Assembly: GCA_017624795.1 (NCBI GenBank) | Contig: JAGAMJ010000037.1 | Span: 1-5,992 of the forward strand | Source of the DNA: Clostridia bacterium | GTDB taxonomy: Bacteria > Bacillota > Clostridia > Oscillospirales > CAG-272 | Reading direction: 5' to 3' | DNA length: 5,992 nt | Part shown: positions 5,599-5,992 of the stretch, one piece after another | Position numbering within the stretch: the stretch's first letter is position 1 | Layout of the letters: the number at the start of each line of letters is the position of its first letter | Made by a program: the position numbers and the translations under genes | Notes under the pieces: generated by a model | The model's database searches: none | What the model was told of the DNA's origin: nothing | What the model saw: the letters and a program-made list of their open reading frames with translations, nothing else

Positions 5599-5992
5599 AT
5601 GGAATTGAAGCTACCCGATATGTCGCCGATCCTTGCCTGGTACCAGCAAAACAAGCGCGAGCTGCCGTGGCGCGAAACGCGCGATCCTTATCGCATTTGG
5701 ATCTCTGAGATCATGCTGCAACAAACGCGCGTGGAGGCGGTGATCCGCTACTACGAACGTTTTTTAGCGCACCTGCCCGACGTGGCGGCGCTTGCCGCGT
5801 GTCCCGAGGAGGAGCTGATGAAGCTCTGGGAGGGGCTTGGCTATTACAGCCGCGTGCGGAATATGCAAAAGGCGGCAAGGTGTATTATGTCCGACCACGG
5901 GGGCGTTTTTCCCACCACGTTCGGGGGGATATTGTCGCTGCCGGGCATCGGGGAATACACCGCGGGGGCGATCGCTTCCTTTGCCTTCGATC
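5599..5992 (+). CDS. mutY: A/G-specific adenine glycosylase MutY, N-terminal 131 residues (cut by window edge)
   Basis: MutY removes adenine mispaired with guanine or 8-oxoguanine in base excision repair. The visible part covers the start of the helix-hairpin-helix glycosylase fold. LPWRETRDPYRIWISEIMLQ at 22-41 contains Glu37, at the catalytic position of E. coli Glu37, and is followed by QTRVEAVI. LWEGLGYYSRVRNMQKAA lies at 76-93, and the HhH motif LPGIGEYTAGAIASFAF at 114-130. MLQQTRV and GLGYYSR separate MutY from endonuclease III. The HhH catalytic Asp, the 4Fe-4S cysteines and the C-terminal NUDIX-like 8-oxoG recognition domain would lie to the right. The start at 5599 follows AAAGGAGGT at 5586-5594. 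No convincing own promoter was found; it lies 413 nt after sufB on the same strand. Confidence 0.95.
   Translation, partial: MELKLPDMSPILAWYQQNKRELPWRETRDPYRIWISEIMLQQTRVEAVIRYYERFLAHLPDVAALAACPEEELMKLWEGLGYYSRVRNMQKAARCIMSDHGGVFPTTFGGILSLPGIGEYTAGAIASFAFD

Overview
The window looks like chromosome from an anaerobic, moderately GC-rich Gram-positive bacterium of the class Clostridia, probably an uncultured gut lineage of the Oscillospirales/Eubacteriales type. This rests on the strong AGGAGG ribosome binding sites, the sigma-A type promoters, the two-gene SUF system, the HdrABC module outside a methanogen, and palindromic intergenic repeats of a style common in gut Clostridia. The taxonomic placement is inference; no marker gene is present.

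Layout. The left half is on the minus strand. fumC (class II fumarase, 1772-3148) is followed by a 295-nt spacer with a MITE-like inverted repeat and a perfect 26-bp palindrome. Then comes a tightly packed operon hdrB (697-1476), hdrC (293-682) and hdrA (277 to 1, cut by the window edge). The right half is on the plus strand: sufC (3532-4257) and a sufB/D-family gene (4259-5185) are one base apart. A 413-nt spacer full of palindromes and short direct repeats follows, then the start of mutY (5599 to 5992, cut by the window edge). fumC and sufC are transcribed divergently from a 383-nt intergenic region with one good promoter per direction. Between them (about 3290-3430) I see only a decayed palindromic repeat.

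Function. HdrB, HdrC and HdrA would form a soluble heterodisulfide-reductase-like complex. Such complexes use the HdrA flavin for electron bifurcation or confurcation between ferredoxin, a pyridine-nucleotide or hydrogenase partner, and a disulfide or other HdrB substrate. The partner genes would lie left of position 1. FumC interconverts fumarate and malate without an Fe-S cluster. SufC plus the single SufB/D-like scaffold resemble the minimal two-gene SUF-type Fe-S assembly system seen in many strict anaerobes. MutY is a base-excision repair enzyme that normally carries a C-terminal 4Fe-4S cluster, which lies outside the window here. Apart from fumarase, every gene product makes, carries or is expected to carry Fe-S clusters.

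Points of interest are mostly regulatory: a Rex-like site upstream of the fumC promoter, dyads over the predicted -10 elements of the suf and hdrB promoters, and a large nested stem-loop just after sufB whose 3' strand is duplicated 65 bp downstream. I found no CRISPR array, tRNA, rRNA or transposase gene.
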